DNA from: Reyranella massiliensis 521
GTDB taxonomy: Bacteria > Pseudomonadota > Alphaproteobacteria > Reyranellales > Reyranellaceae
Direction of reading: 5' to 3'
Assembly (NCBI RefSeq): GCF_000312425.1
Contig: NZ_HE997181.1
Coordinates: 5,379,788 to 5,443,787 of the forward strand
Length of the DNA stretch: 64,000 nucleotides
Shown piece by piece: positions 27,597-36,594 of the stretch (position 1 is its first letter; each line of letters opens with the position of its first letter). The notes beneath the pieces were generated by a model that was given only the letters and a program-made list of their open reading frames with translations, did no database searches and was not told the DNA's origin. The position numbers and the translations under genes were made by a program.

Positions 27597-30242
27597 TTAG
27601 GGTTTGTTAATGGCAAAGAAGAACAACCCATCCGGTTTGAGACCAACCTGGACGTTCTGAATGGTCTCGCCGTCGGCAAGCCGTGCCAATATTTCGGCAG
27701 ACAGATCGGGCAGTAGAGTTCGAGTGAGGATGTTTTCCACGTTTCTCGCGCCGGAACTGCTCTCCGTGCAGCGCGCCGCAATTGCCTCTACCAGCTCAGG
27801 AGCCCAGTCGATCGTCGCGCGATAGGTATCGCGCACGCGGGCTCGAATCTTCTCGAGCTGCATGACGACGATCTGGCGGATTACCGAATCCGAAAGCGGG
27901 AAATACGGCACCAGCGTCAGGCGGCCGAGGAAGGCCGGTTTGAAGACCTTTGCCAGCTCTGGTCGCAGAGCTTCTGCAAGGCCGGCGGCGTCCGGTGCGG
28001 TGTCGGGATCGGCGAACAGTTTCGTGATCAGATCCGTACCAGCATTGCTGGTCATGATGATGACTGTGTTCTTGAAATCGATGTCGCGGCCTTCGCCGTC
28101 CTTCATGTTGCCCTTGTCGAACACTGAGTAGAATACGTCCTGCACGCCGGCATGCGCCTTCTCCATCTCGTCGAGAAGGACGACGCTGTAGGGACGCCGC
28201 CGCACCGCTTCGGTCAGCACGCCGCCTTCGCCGTAGCCGACATAGCCCGGCGGGCTGCCCATCAGCAGGCTGACTTTGTGCTCTTCCTTGAACTCGGCCA
28301 TGTTGATGGTGGTTACGTTTTGTTCTCCGCCGTAGAGAAGCTGGGCCAGGCTGAGTGCCGTCTCGGTCTTGCCGACGCCGGACGTGCCGACGAACAGGAA
28401 GACGCCGATGGGGCGACGCGGGTCGGTCAGTCCGGCGCGGCTCGTATGGATGGCCTTGGCGACTGCGGCCATGGCATGGCTTTGTCCGACGACCCGGCGC
28501 TCCATGGCCTCGCGCAGATTGAGAACAGTACGGATCTCGTCCGATTGCATCCGTCCGGCGGGGATGCCGGTCCAGCTCTCGACAATCTCGGCGACCGCCT
28601 GGCCGTCGACGATCGGAAAGATCAGCGGTTGCTCGCCCTGCAGCGCGCGTAGCTTCGTCGAGAGCTCTGCCAGCTTGGTGCGATCGGCGGTGGCATCCGC
28701 GTCGGGGGCGGGAGATTCGATCCGGCCACGGACTTCGTCGATTTCGGCGACAATCGCCCGCTCGGCTTCCCAGCGTTTTTCCAGGTCCGCGAGTTCCTCG
28801 CCGACCCGAACGCGCTCGGCCGTCAGTTCGTCGCGGCGCGCGGTGTGGTCGAGCCCCGATGCCATCTCCCGCTCGATGATCCTGAGTTCGGTGTCGATCA
28901 GGTCGACGCGCCGGCGGCGATCGTCGATCGGCGCCGGAATGGCGTTCTGGCTCATCGCCACGCGCGCGCAGGCCGTGTCGATCAGGCTGACGGCCTTGTC
29001 GGGCAACTGGCGAGCCGGGATGTAGCGGGCCGACAGGCGCACCGCTTCGCTCACGGCCTCGTCGACGATCCTGACCTTGTGGTGGTGTTCGAGGGTGTCG
29101 ACCAGACCGCGGATCATGGCCGTCGCCATCTTCTCGCTGGGCTCCTCGACCTTCACGGGCTGGAACCGGCGGGTCAGGGCGGCGTCCTTCTCGAAGTATT
29201 TCTTGTACTCGGCCCAAGTGGTCGCCGCGACGGTGCGCAGTTCGCCACGCGCGAGGGCAGGCTTCAGCAGGTTGGCCGCATCGTTCTGTCCGGCGGCGCC
29301 GCCGGCGCCGATCAACGTATGCGCTTCGTCGATGAACAGGATGATCGGCTTGGGGCTGGCTTTCGTCTCTTCGATCACCGACTTCAGGCGATTCTCGAAC
29401 TCGCCCTTCACACCCGCCCCGGCCTGCAGCAGGCCCAGATCCAATGTCCTCAACGTAACGTCTCGCAACGCCGGCGGGACATCGCCGGACGCGATGCGCA
29501 GGGCAAGCCCTTCCACGACGGCCGTTTTGCCAACGCCTGCTTCGCCGGTGAGGATCGGATTGTTCTGCCGGCGGCGCGTGAGAATATCGATCATCTGGCG
29601 GATTTCGAGATCGCGGCCGAGGATCGGATCGATCTTGCCGGCCTTGGCTTGCGCCGTGAGATCGATGGTGAATTGATCGAGAGCTGCCGAGCCGCCCGGC
29701 CGGGTTTCACCGGCGCCCGTCGCAGCGGCCTCGGAACCATCGGCCTGCTTTGTCGCCTGCGCGGCTTCCGCCGTGTCTTTGCAGATCGTCAGCAGCTCGC
29801 GCTTCAGGACATCGGCAGGAATCTCGGTGAGTCGAGGCGAAGCTTCTCGAGCCCGCAACGCCAGTGTCTCGTCGGCGAGCAATGCCCAGAGAAGATGGCC
29901 GGACCGCACGCGGGTAGCGCCATGCTCCACCGACGCGAGCAGCCAAGCATCCTTCACCATATCCACGATGTCGGGCGACAAGGACGGCGCGCGCGCATTG
30001 CCGGTCTTCATCCGATCGAGCGATCGATTGACGTCGGTCAGCACTCTCGCCGGATCGATCTCCCATCGGCGCAGGATTGCGGCGATATCGGTGTCGGTGC
30101 GGTCGAGCAGGCCGATCAGCATGTGCTCGATTTCGACGTTGTAGTGGGTCCGTAGGGCCGTCGCGCCGGCGGCAGCTTCGAGGGCTCGGCGACAGACATC
30201 GTTTAGACGTCCGATGAGAGGTTTCAGCTCAATCGCGCGCAC
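27597..30242 (-). CDS. clpV: T6SS AAA+ disassembly ATPase ClpV (TssH)
   Basis: The protein has 881 residues when started at GTG 30242, where the N-terminus ('RAIELKPLIGRLND') matches the family; an upstream in-frame start at 30281 adds 13 residues. It has the Clp N domain, a first AAA+ module with 'GEAGVGKTAV', a coiled middle domain around residues 390-520, and a second module with 'GTSGVGKTETAL' and 'LLDEMEKAH'. It extracts TssC from contracted sheaths so parts can be reused. AGGAGG lies 13 bp upstream of the chosen start, a rather long gap. hcp starts 66 bp after its stop. Confidence 0.95.
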   Translation of the reverse strand: MRAIELKPLIGRLNDVCRRALEAAAGATALRTHYNVEIEHMLIGLLDRTDTDIAAILRRWEIDPARVLTDVNRSLDRMKTGNARAPSLSPDIVDMVKDAWLLASVEHGATRVRSGHLLWALLADETLALRAREASPRLTEIPADVLKRELLTICKDTAEAAQATKQADGSEAAATGAGETRPGGSAALDQFTIDLTAQAKAGKIDPILGRDLEIRQMIDILTRRRQNNPILTGEAGVGKTAVVEGLALRIASGDVPPALRDVTLRTLDLGLLQAGAGVKGEFENRLKSVIEETKASPKPIILFIDEAHTLIGAGGAAGQNDAANLLKPALARGELRTVAATTWAEYKKYFEKDAALTRRFQPVKVEEPSEKMATAMIRGLVDTLEHHHKVRIVDEAVSEAVRLSARYIPARQLPDKAVSLIDTACARVAMSQNAIPAPIDDRRRRVDLIDTELRIIEREMASGLDHTARRDELTAERVRVGEELADLEKRWEAERAIVAEIDEVRGRIESPAPDADATADRTKLAELSTKLRALQGEQPLIFPIVDGQAVAEIVESWTGIPAGRMQSDEIRTVLNLREAMERRVVGQSHAMAAVAKAIHTSRAGLTDPRRPIGVFLFVGTSGVGKTETALSLAQLLYGGEQNVTTINMAEFKEEHKVSLLMGSPPGYVGYGEGGVLTEAVRRRPYSVVLLDEMEKAHAGVQDVFYSVFDKGNMKDGEGRDIDFKNTVIIMTSNAGTDLITKLFADPDTAPDAAGLAEALRPELAKVFKPAFLGRLTLVPYFPLSDSVIRQIVVMQLEKIRARVRDTYRATIDWAPELVEAIAARCTESSSGARNVENILTRTLLPDLSAEILARLADGETIQNVQVGLKPDGLFFFAINKP

Positions 30243-30445
30243 GTGATTCTCGCTTCCTCCTGGGACGTCACTTCCCGGCAAGCGGGTAGTGCACCGACCA
30301 CCATCGAAATATCCGCAACGCCGGTCGCTTCGACAAGGGGAGATTGGGAGCCCAGGCGTCTGATTGCGTATCGCAGGTCAAACGGGTGCGGTCGGCTCCC
30401 GCGGCCATGGCGGCAATTTCACGGCGAAGCTCGCTTTTTTTGCGC

Positions 30446-30473
30446 TTTGTAGCGCCGGCGCTTGGGCTAGAAT
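30446..30473 (+). promoter_or_regulatory. Possible promoter for the kinase gene
   Basis: TAGAAT at 30468-30473 matches 5 of 6 consensus -10 bases; a weak -35 (TTTGTA, 30446-30451) lies 16 bp upstream. It is 35 bp before the kinase ATG in the 266-bp divergent gap to clpV. Confidence 0.3.
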
Positions 30474-30508
30474 TGCCGCCAGCCCAAACCTCGATGGCAA
30501 GGACGGTG

Positions 30509-32866
30509 ATGGCGGCCGAGACCAAGGCTGGCGCCAAGCAGGAAGAGTTACGGGGCACGCTGCCCGCAGGAACGCGGCTGCGCAACTATGAGCTGATTTC
30601 CGTTCTCGGGCACGGCGGCTTCGGGATCACCTACTACGCCAAGGATACGACGCTCGGTCGAGAAGTCGCCGTCAAAGAGTATCTTCCGACCTCCCTGGCC
30701 CTTCGCGAGGACGGGACGATGGTCGTCCCGCGGTCGACGCAGCTAGCGGAAGATTTCGTCTGGGGGCGCGAGCGCTTCCTGGAAGAGGCCCGCATCCTCG
30801 CAACCCTCGACGGCGCGCCAGCCGTCGTCCGCGTCCATGATTTCCTGGAAGCCAATGGCACCGCCTACATGATCATGGGGCTGGCGCGTGGCGATACGCT
30901 GGAGCAGCGCCTGAAGCGGGAAGGCAAGCTGCCGCCGGCCGTCGCGGAATATGTTCTGGGCCGCCTGCTCGATGGGCTGGAAGCCGTGCACAAGACCGGC
31001 TTCCTTCATCGCGACGTCAAGCCGGCCAACATCATCCTCGATACCCAGAACAATCCTACGCTGATCGACTTCGGCGCGTCGCGGGCGTCGATGGCCGACC
31101 GCACCGCCGCGCTGACGGCCATCTTCACGCCCCGCTATGCTGCTGCCGAGCAGCTTACGTCGGACAAGCAGGGGCCATGGACCGACATCTACGGCGTGTC
31201 GGCGACGCTCTATCACGCCATCACCGGCAAGCCGCCCCCTAGTTCCCTGGAGCGGGCGCTGAACGATGCCTACGAGCCGCTGGCCGCACTCGAACTCGAA
31301 GGTTATGCCCCCGCAACCCTGGAGGGCATCGACGTCGGCCTGATGGTGCGCGCCAAGGATCGCCCGCAATCAATTGCATCCTGGCGCGAGGTGCTCTTCC
31401 CAGCCGAAAGTGAGGGCGAGGGCGACTCGACCATCTTTGCAGCGAGGCCGAAACGGCCACCGGCATCCAAAGCTGCCGCGCCGCCGCCCCCGCCGCCTCC
31501 CGTCAAGCCGACACGGCCTGCGAGTGGCAATGCTGACGGCCCCATCACCGGGGCAAGCGCTGCTCGCAAAACGGTCTTTACTGATAGGAAGCGCCTTGGG
31601 TTGATTGCCGCCGTTGCGGCGGTTTTCGTCCTGGGCGTGGGCGGATACCTGATCTTTGCGCCGGGTACTCCGCCGGTCCTGACCGCCGAGGAACAGGCAG
31701 CCAAAGCACGACAGGAAGCCGAGGCCCGCCAGAAGGCCGCCGCCGAAGCGCAACAGAAGGCCGAGGCCGAGGCGCGCCAGAAGGCGGCGGCGGAAGCGCA
31801 ACAGAAGGCGGAAGCCGAGGCCCGCCAGAAAGCCGCGGCCGAAGCCCAGCAGAAGGCCGAGGCGGAAGCGCGTCAGAAGGCAGCGGCGGAAGCGCAGCAA
31901 AAGGCCGATGCCGAGGCTCGCCAAAAAGCAGCCGCGGCGGCTCAGCAGAAAGCCGAGGAAGACGCTCGCCAGAGGGCAGCGGCGGAAGCCAGGCAGAAAG
32001 CCGAAGCCGAGGCCCGCCAGAAGGCCGATGCGGAGGCTCGGCAGAAAGCCGCGGCCGAAGCCCAGCAGAAGGCAGACGCCGAAGCTCGCCAGAAAGCGGC
32101 AGCGGAAGCCAGGCAGAAAGCCGAAGCGGAGGCCCGCCAGAAGGCCGAGGACGAGGCGCGCCAGAAAGCGGCGCTCGAAGCCCAGCAAAAGGCGGAGGCC
32201 GAGGCCCGTCAAAAGGCTGCAGCGGAAGCCCGGCAGAAGACCGAGGCGGAAGCCCGCCAGAAGGCGGCCGTCGAAGCCCAACAGAAAGCCGAAGCAGAGG
32301 CCCGACTAAAGGCCGAGGCCGATGCACGGCAGAAAGCCGACGCCGAAGCCCGTCAGAAGGCTGCGGCGGAAGCTCAGCAGAAGGCAGCCGAGGCCAAGCA
32401 GAAGGCCGACGCCGAAGCGGCGGCCCAGAAGCTTGCGGAGACGACCGAGGCCGCCTTGAAGTTCACGCTGGCGGACCGCCAGCGCATTCAAGTGGCGTTG
32501 ACGTCCCTGGGCTTTGACACGCTTGGTAACGACGGCATTTTCGGCCCACGTTCGCGCGAGATGATCTCCAACTGGCAACGTGCCCGCAGCCAGCCGGCGA
32601 CGGGCTATCTTACGGCCGCCCAGCAACAGTCGCTGCTCGGCGAGGCCGCACCGGCCGTCGCGAAGTACGACGAAGAGCAGAAGAAAGCCGAAGCGGCTGC
32701 CAGGGCGCGGGCTGCAGCGAACCCGGCGCCGACGGTCACTCAAGCGCCGGCGACATCCACAAGGTCGAACAACACCTACGGCGTTTCGTGTCAGGATTCC
32801 TCCGGCCGCCGGATCGATTTTCCGAATGAATCTTCTTGCCCTTACGGATTGAGGGCGGTGCGTTGA
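30509..32866 (+). CDS. ppkA: T6SS-linked Ser/Thr kinase (PpkA-like) with TolA-like helix and peptidoglycan-binding domain
   Basis: The 785-residue protein starts at ATG 30509, with AAGGA 5 bp upstream. Kinase motifs are intact: glycine loop 'LGHGGFG' (33-39), 'VAVKEY' with Lys56, 'HRDVKPAN' (from 167) and 'DFGASR' (from 187). A Pro-rich linker precedes one membrane helix (about 363-383). The outer part begins with 28 octapeptides of the type (A/E/D)AEARQKA (403-626), as in the TolA helix, then a PG_binding_1-like domain (about 653-715, '[19 protein letters not shown]') and a Cys-containing tail. The kinase would face the cytoplasm and the rest the periplasm. With fha, pppA and tagF it should control T6SS firing. 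The periplasmic design is unlike that of the classic PpkA. Confidence 0.88.
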   Translation: MAAETKAGAKQEELRGTLPAGTRLRNYELISVLGHGGFGITYYAKDTTLGREVAVKEYLPTSLALREDGTMVVPRSTQLAEDFVWGRERFLEEARILATLDGAPAVVRVHDFLEANGTAYMIMGLARGDTLEQRLKREGKLPPAVAEYVLGRLLDGLEAVHKTGFLHRDVKPANIILDTQNNPTLIDFGASRASMADRTAALTAIFTPRYAAAEQLTSDKQGPWTDIYGVSATLYHAITGKPPPSSLERALNDAYEPLAALELEGYAPATLEGIDVGLMVRAKDRPQSIASWREVLFPAESEGEGDSTIFAARPKRPPASKAAAPPPPPPPVKPTRPASGNADGPITGASAARKTVFTDRKRLGLIAAVAAVFVLGVGGYLIFAPGTPPVLTAEEQAAKARQEAEARQKAAAEAQQKAEAEARQKAAAEAQQKAEAEARQKAAAEAQQKAEAEARQKAAAEAQQKADAEARQKAAAAAQQKAEEDARQRAAAEARQKAEAEARQKADAEARQKAAAEAQQKADAEARQKAAAEARQKAEAEARQKAEDEARQKAALEAQQKAEAEARQKAAAEARQKTEAEARQKAAVEAQQKAEAEARLKAEADARQKADAEARQKAAAEAQQKAAEAKQKADAEAAAQKLAETTEAALKFTLADRQRIQVALTSLGFDTLGNDGIFGPRSREMISNWQRARSQPATGYLTAAQQQSLLGEAAPAVAKYDEEQKKAEAAARARAAANPAPTVTQAPATSTRSNNTYGVSCQDSSGRRIDFPNESSCPYGLRAVR
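31715..32386 (+). repeat. 28 in-frame 24-bp repeats within the kinase gene
   Basis: The 672-bp tract encodes 28 consecutive octapeptides alternating mainly between EAEARQKA and AAEAQQKA. The DNA units differ at synonymous positions, so the protein pattern is better conserved than the DNA, suggesting selection on the helix. A 7-residue unit follows and breaks the phase. Confidence 0.9.
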
Positions 32867-32889
32867 GTCCTTTGTGACAGGTGAGGCAG

Positions 32890-33537
32890 ATGGAACCTTG
32901 TTGCCGACAAGAGCCTGGATCTGGCGAATCACGAGGGGCGCCGCCGCGCACCGGAGGCCCGTTTCCGTTCTCGAGACTGGCCCTGCTTCTGGCCGGTGTC
33001 GTGGCGTTGGTGGCCGGCGCGGGACCGTCGAAGACCGCCTCGGCGCAGGACTCGTGGGTATTCTCTGCCGAGATTCCATGTGAAAGCGCCCCTGTCTATG
33101 GCGTGCCTTTCTCTCAATGCTGGATCTCGAACACGCGCACCTTTCGAATTGGCACCGTGCAGGGGTGGCGGTTGGCCTACACCGATTCCAAGAGCGAGTT
33201 CTCCATCGGCTTCTACAGGATCGTGGATGCCCATGGCGTGGGCGGGATGAGCCCGGTCTCCGCTTCGGCGACAGCCGACTGGGTACGAACGGCGGATGCG
33301 CTCAAGAACGTCACGACAGGCGCCAGCAATTGGGCATCGAGCCAGAACGCCGCTGGCGATCGCTACGTGACGTATCAGAAGCCGCAGCGGCAATGCATTG
33401 CCTTCGTGCGAAACGGTCCGATCACCAATGGACAGGTGAACTGGATCCTGGGGGCTGCGTTCTGCCGGGAATCGGCTGCACCGCTCTCGAGCAACGAAGC
33501 GCAGTTCATCGCCGATGCGGTGAAGGTGAGGGACTGA
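32890..33537 (+). CDS. Probable secreted protein of unknown function
   Basis: The 215-residue protein is not recognised. After about 30 polar residues it has a hydrophobic segment ('LALLLAGVVALVAGAG') and a likely signal peptidase site after 'TASA', giving a mature protein starting 'QDSWVFS'. The mature part has four Cys residues that could form two disulfides, and a Trp/Tyr-rich beta-like pattern. ATG 32890 is chosen because AGGTGA precedes it by 5 bp; a GTG at 32881 is an alternative. The long stretch before the hydrophobic core is unusual for a signal peptide. It begins 23 bp after the kinase stop, so it is probably co-transcribed and may be a periplasmic partner. Confidence 0.65.
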   Translation: MEPCCRQEPGSGESRGAPPRTGGPFPFSRLALLLAGVVALVAGAGPSKTASAQDSWVFSAEIPCESAPVYGVPFSQCWISNTRTFRIGTVQGWRLAYTDSKSEFSIGFYRIVDAHGVGGMSPVSASATADWVRTADALKNVTTGASNWASSQNAAGDRYVTYQKPQRQCIAFVRNGPITNGQVNWILGAAFCRESAAPLSSNEAQFIADAVKVRD

Positions 33538-33563
33538 ACGACTTTTGACCGGAGCAGGGCGCC

Positions 33564-33833
33564 ATGCAGCGACTCATACTGCTCTCTATGGCTCTCGTTT
33601 TGGCAATTCCCGTCGTGCTCTTCGCCGCCTCGGATCGCGACAAGGCGTACTGCGAGGAGCTTTCGGTACTCTATCGTCGTTACATCGAGGATGCGCGCGG
33701 CCGACGCTTCGATGTCGAAGCGAACGTAGCGATGGAAGACTGCAAGAAAGGCAACACGGCCGCTGCCATTCCCGTACTTGAAAGGAAACTGCGGCAGAGC
33801 GGCTTCGCACTGCCCAAGGAGTTCACGCCTTAG
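33564..33833 (+). CDS. Small secreted protein with two cysteines
   Basis: This 89-residue protein has a signal peptide (residues 1-22, 'LILLSMALVLAIPVVLFAAS') and a mature part of about 67 residues with one Cys pair (Cys30, Cys60) and helical character ('YCEELSVLYRRYIEDARG'). GGAG lies 9 bp before the ATG. It follows the previous gene by 26 bp on the same strand and converges on the SGNH gene. The function is unknown. It resembles small periplasmic helical-hairpin proteins held by one disulfide. Confidence 0.6.
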   Translation: MQRLILLSMALVLAIPVVLFAASDRDKAYCEELSVLYRRYIEDARGRRFDVEANVAMEDCKKGNTAAAIPVLERKLRQSGFALPKEFTP

Positions 33834-33861
33834 CGCTGGGCGTGTCTGCTGCCCGCTGCGA

Positions 33862-35394
33862 TCATTGGCAACTGACGCTCACCTGCCGCGGTGAGAAGGT
33901 CGGCAACGCAGGTGGCGGCTCTGGCGGGAGCTTGGGCCAATCGCCGGCGGCGAGATGCTTCTCGACGATAGGCACGAGCTGGTTGAAGGCCACCCAGCCC
34001 TTGAGGCGGCTGCCCGCCTTGTTGGTGTGGACAGCATCGATGAACAGATCCGGTTCCCGCGGCATGTCGCGCGCGAAGTCGATGAAGGCAAGGCCGTGAA
34101 TCCTGGCGTACTTTGCCAGAAGGCGATTCTGAAACGCCGCCAGGCGCTCGATGTCGCGATAGTGGAACGGATAGTTGGCGATATTGAGCTGGTCGATGAT
34201 GTAGCGGTGGCGGACCGGGTCGAGCACGAGCCCGTCTTTCACCATCCAGATGAACGAGGTCAGGGTGAATTGCGCGCCGATCTCGTCGAGATTGCCGCGA
34301 ATACGATCGAGGTCGCGCTGGATGATCGACAGGCTGACGGGCAGGTTGGGATAGTCGAGATCGGGGTCGGCTTCGTCGAGGCCGGCTGGCCAGGCGATGC
34401 GATAGTCGGGTTTCGGCCATTCGGCGCCGCTGTTCGCGGAGCTTGCCCCCGACGCCGCGGCATTGGCCGCTTCGATGCCTGCTATCCTGAGGGCGGTGCT
34501 GAAGCGTGTGGCGAGCGCGGAATAACGCGCGGCCGTCTGTAGCCAGTCAGGAATGGAAGCCTGTGGTTGGGGCGGGCGGGCTGCTTCGTCGGCCGGCATC
34601 TTCTCGACGATCGACTCCAGGCGAAACTGATTGCCGCCTTCATGATAGACGACCAGATCGGGCCTGAGCGGCAGCACTTCCGTTGCCACGACGGCGGCGA
34701 TCTCACGGGAGCCGATGCTTTCCCGACCGGCGTTCAGGACCTCGAAACGGATATCCAGCTTCTTCGACGCGGCCCATCGGTTGAGCCAGTAGCCTGCACG
34801 CTCAGTGAAGCCGAAAGGCAGATGCGGCGCATCCATTGCGACCGAGGAACCGACGAACACGATACGCACTGTTCGCGGCTGGCGTGGAACTTCGATCGGC
34901 GCGCCCCGCCAGCCGATCTGGTTGGTCACCAGCAGGTTGGGCAAGGCGGCATTGGGCGGAAAGCGGTAGGGCGGCAGGGCACCGCCGTCGACTGGATCAT
35001 AGAAATAGAGCTGCCCCGGCGCGTGGCGCAGAACGCGGTTCTGGCATGGATCGCCGGCATACTTCGCGTTCCAGGCGCGAAAGGCGTCGATGGCTCGAAA
35101 GGAGCCGTCGCTCGGAGGATTGTTTTCGATCTGTCGGAAGAGTCGGAGCCAATCCTCGGGAACCGGCTTGCGATTGGGCAATGGGGGCGGGTCGTCGGCG
35201 AACCAAGCCCGATCGACGCCTGGTGCAAGCGCCACCTTGTCGAGCCATTGGGCGGGCACCTCGGTCGGTTCGGCCGTACCGTCGAGCGGGAAGGCGAGGA
35301 AACGATAGCCGTCGATCACGCGCACGGTCGCCTCGGCCATGATGGTCGTGACGAGGATCGAACCGAGAACCAGTAAGGCGTTGCGCAGAACCAC
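33862..35394 (-). CDS. Membrane-anchored SGNH/GDSL-type hydrolase
   Basis: The 510-residue protein has an N-terminal membrane helix (about 4-22) and a periplasmic SGNH domain: nucleophile block 'FVGSSVAMD', Gly block 'NAGRESIGS', Asn block 'YHEGGNQ' and the catalytic Asp/His in 'DAVHTNKAG' near the end. An insert of about 130 residues lies between the helix and the nucleophile block. SGNH enzymes of this layout esterify or de-esterify cell-envelope glycans. No O-acyltransferase gene is nearby, so the substrate is unknown. A paralogous gene lies directly upstream on the same strand (39 bp gap). Confidence 0.8.
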   Translation of the reverse strand: MVLRNALLVLGSILVTTIMAEATVRVIDGYRFLAFPLDGTAEPTEVPAQWLDKVALAPGVDRAWFADDPPPLPNRKPVPEDWLRLFRQIENNPPSDGSFRAIDAFRAWNAKYAGDPCQNRVLRHAPGQLYFYDPVDGGALPPYRFPPNAALPNLLVTNQIGWRGAPIEVPRQPRTVRIVFVGSSVAMDAPHLPFGFTERAGYWLNRWAASKKLDIRFEVLNAGRESIGSREIAAVVATEVLPLRPDLVVYHEGGNQFRLESIVEKMPADEAARPPQPQASIPDWLQTAARYSALATRFSTALRIAGIEAANAAASGASSANSGAEWPKPDYRIAWPAGLDEADPDLDYPNLPVSLSIIQRDLDRIRGNLDEIGAQFTLTSFIWMVKDGLVLDPVRHRYIIDQLNIANYPFHYRDIERLAAFQNRLLAKYARIHGLAFIDFARDMPREPDLFIDAVHTNKAGSRLKGWVAFNQLVPIVEKHLAAGDWPKLPPEPPPALPTFSPRQVSVSCQ

Positions 35395-35433
35395 AGCGAA
35401 GCTCCTGCAGCCCTCGTTTTGCCGGCTCTTTAC

Positions 35434-36441
35434 CTAGCAGCCCTTCTGCTCGGCCTTGCACAGGCCGTCGAGCGCTTCGACGATCGACGGCATCATACCC
35501 TTGGCGAGGGCGATCTCGGCCTTGCCGTTGGGATGCGGGTCGGGAACCGTGACCCAGAGGCTCGACGGATCGAGGTTTTCAATCACCGGCAGCAGGTCGA
35601 TGAAGGGCGTCCCGGTACGCTCCACCTCCGCGCGCACCTTGTCCGTCACGTCCTGAAAGGGATAGGGCTTGAGCTCGCGCAACTCCGGCACATGGAAGAC
35701 GATGAGCTTGGCGCCGCTTTCCTTCGCCACCTGGGCGAAGCCGGCCAGCGATTCGCGTGTCCGCCGCCAGCCATCGGCATCGGCGTTGTAGAGACCGCGG
35801 TAATACTGCTTCCAGTCGGGCGCCTCGCCGAACGAGCGGAGAAGCGTATCGATCCGGTAGTTCAACACCACCCAGGCGGCCGAATGCAGCGACAGCCAGC
35901 TCGTGTCGGTATAGGTCGGCATCGGCTCGCCGTCGTTGATGAAGTAGACGAGGGCGATGATATCGGGTTTGAACTTGGCGCCCATAGCCTTGTAGGCGGC
36001 CAGCTCCTGCGTCGTGTTCCAGTTGCCGACGCCCAAGTTGAAGCCGTCGACCTTGCGGCCCTGCGCCTTCAGCGTGTCGAGGACCTGCCGGGCAAAGGTT
36101 TCCTGCTCGGCGACGCCCCACCCCATGGTAACGGAATCGCCGACGAAGGCGATCCGGGCCACACCCGGCGGCGCCTGGAGCGGGATCGGCGGCGTGCGGA
36201 AGCCGTTCTCGTCGGTCCGCACATCGACGTTCATGAGCTGTGCGTGCGCGTTGGGGCGGTGGCGGTGGCCGATATCTGGCCGGTAGTCGCGCTCCTTCAC
36301 CTCGCGTGCGTACTTCCACATCTCGAGTTCGTAGAGCAGCCCGTCGTCGAGATAGAGTCGTGTAAAGCCTTCTACTGCAGCGAGGCAGGCCACCGTGACG
36401 CCGATGACCAGCAGGACATTGGCAAAAAACTTTCCCTTCAT
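35434..36441 (-). CDS. Membrane-anchored SGNH-family hydrolase
   Basis: The 335-residue protein has a membrane helix (about 5-24) and SGNH blocks: 'FVGDSVTMGWGV' (GDS), 'NLGVGNWNT', 'YFINDGEP' and 'DPHPNGKAE' with the catalytic Asp/His pair. It is shorter than its downstream neighbour and lacks that protein's insert. The ATG at 36441 places the helix at the N-terminus; the longer open frame to 36531 adds an unlikely basic leader. A C-terminal Cys pair ('LCKAEQKGC') could form a disulfide. The two genes probably form an operon. Confidence 0.8.
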   Translation of the reverse strand: MKGKFFANVLLVIGVTVACLAAVEGFTRLYLDDGLLYELEMWKYAREVKERDYRPDIGHRHRPNAHAQLMNVDVRTDENGFRTPPIPLQAPPGVARIAFVGDSVTMGWGVAEQETFARQVLDTLKAQGRKVDGFNLGVGNWNTTQELAAYKAMGAKFKPDIIALVYFINDGEPMPTYTDTSWLSLHSAAWVVLNYRIDTLLRSFGEAPDWKQYYRGLYNADADGWRRTRESLAGFAQVAKESGAKLIVFHVPELRELKPYPFQDVTDKVRAEVERTGTPFIDLLPVIENLDPSSLWVTVPDPHPNGKAEIALAKGMMPSIVEALDGLCKAEQKGC

Positions 36442-36594
36442 TCCACTCACTCGACGAACAGCTTCAGGATCCCGGGCTCTTGGCGGCTTCGGAGATAGGC
36501 CAAGCCTCCCCGTCATGGCAAGGCGCTGCACCGCGGCGATTCGCCTGCCGGCGAACGGGAAGGTGCCCCCGCACGTCGTATGTCGCTGTGATGA

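Noticed and set aside
31715-32386. Tandem 24-bp repeats that could look like a CRISPR or minisatellite.
   Set aside because: Units are contiguous, in frame and lack spacers, and they encode a regular helical octapeptide, so they are part of the kinase gene.
35434-36531. A longer start for the second SGNH gene, adding 30 residues.
   Set aside because: The extra residues are basic and precede a good membrane anchor; ATG 36441 fits the family better.
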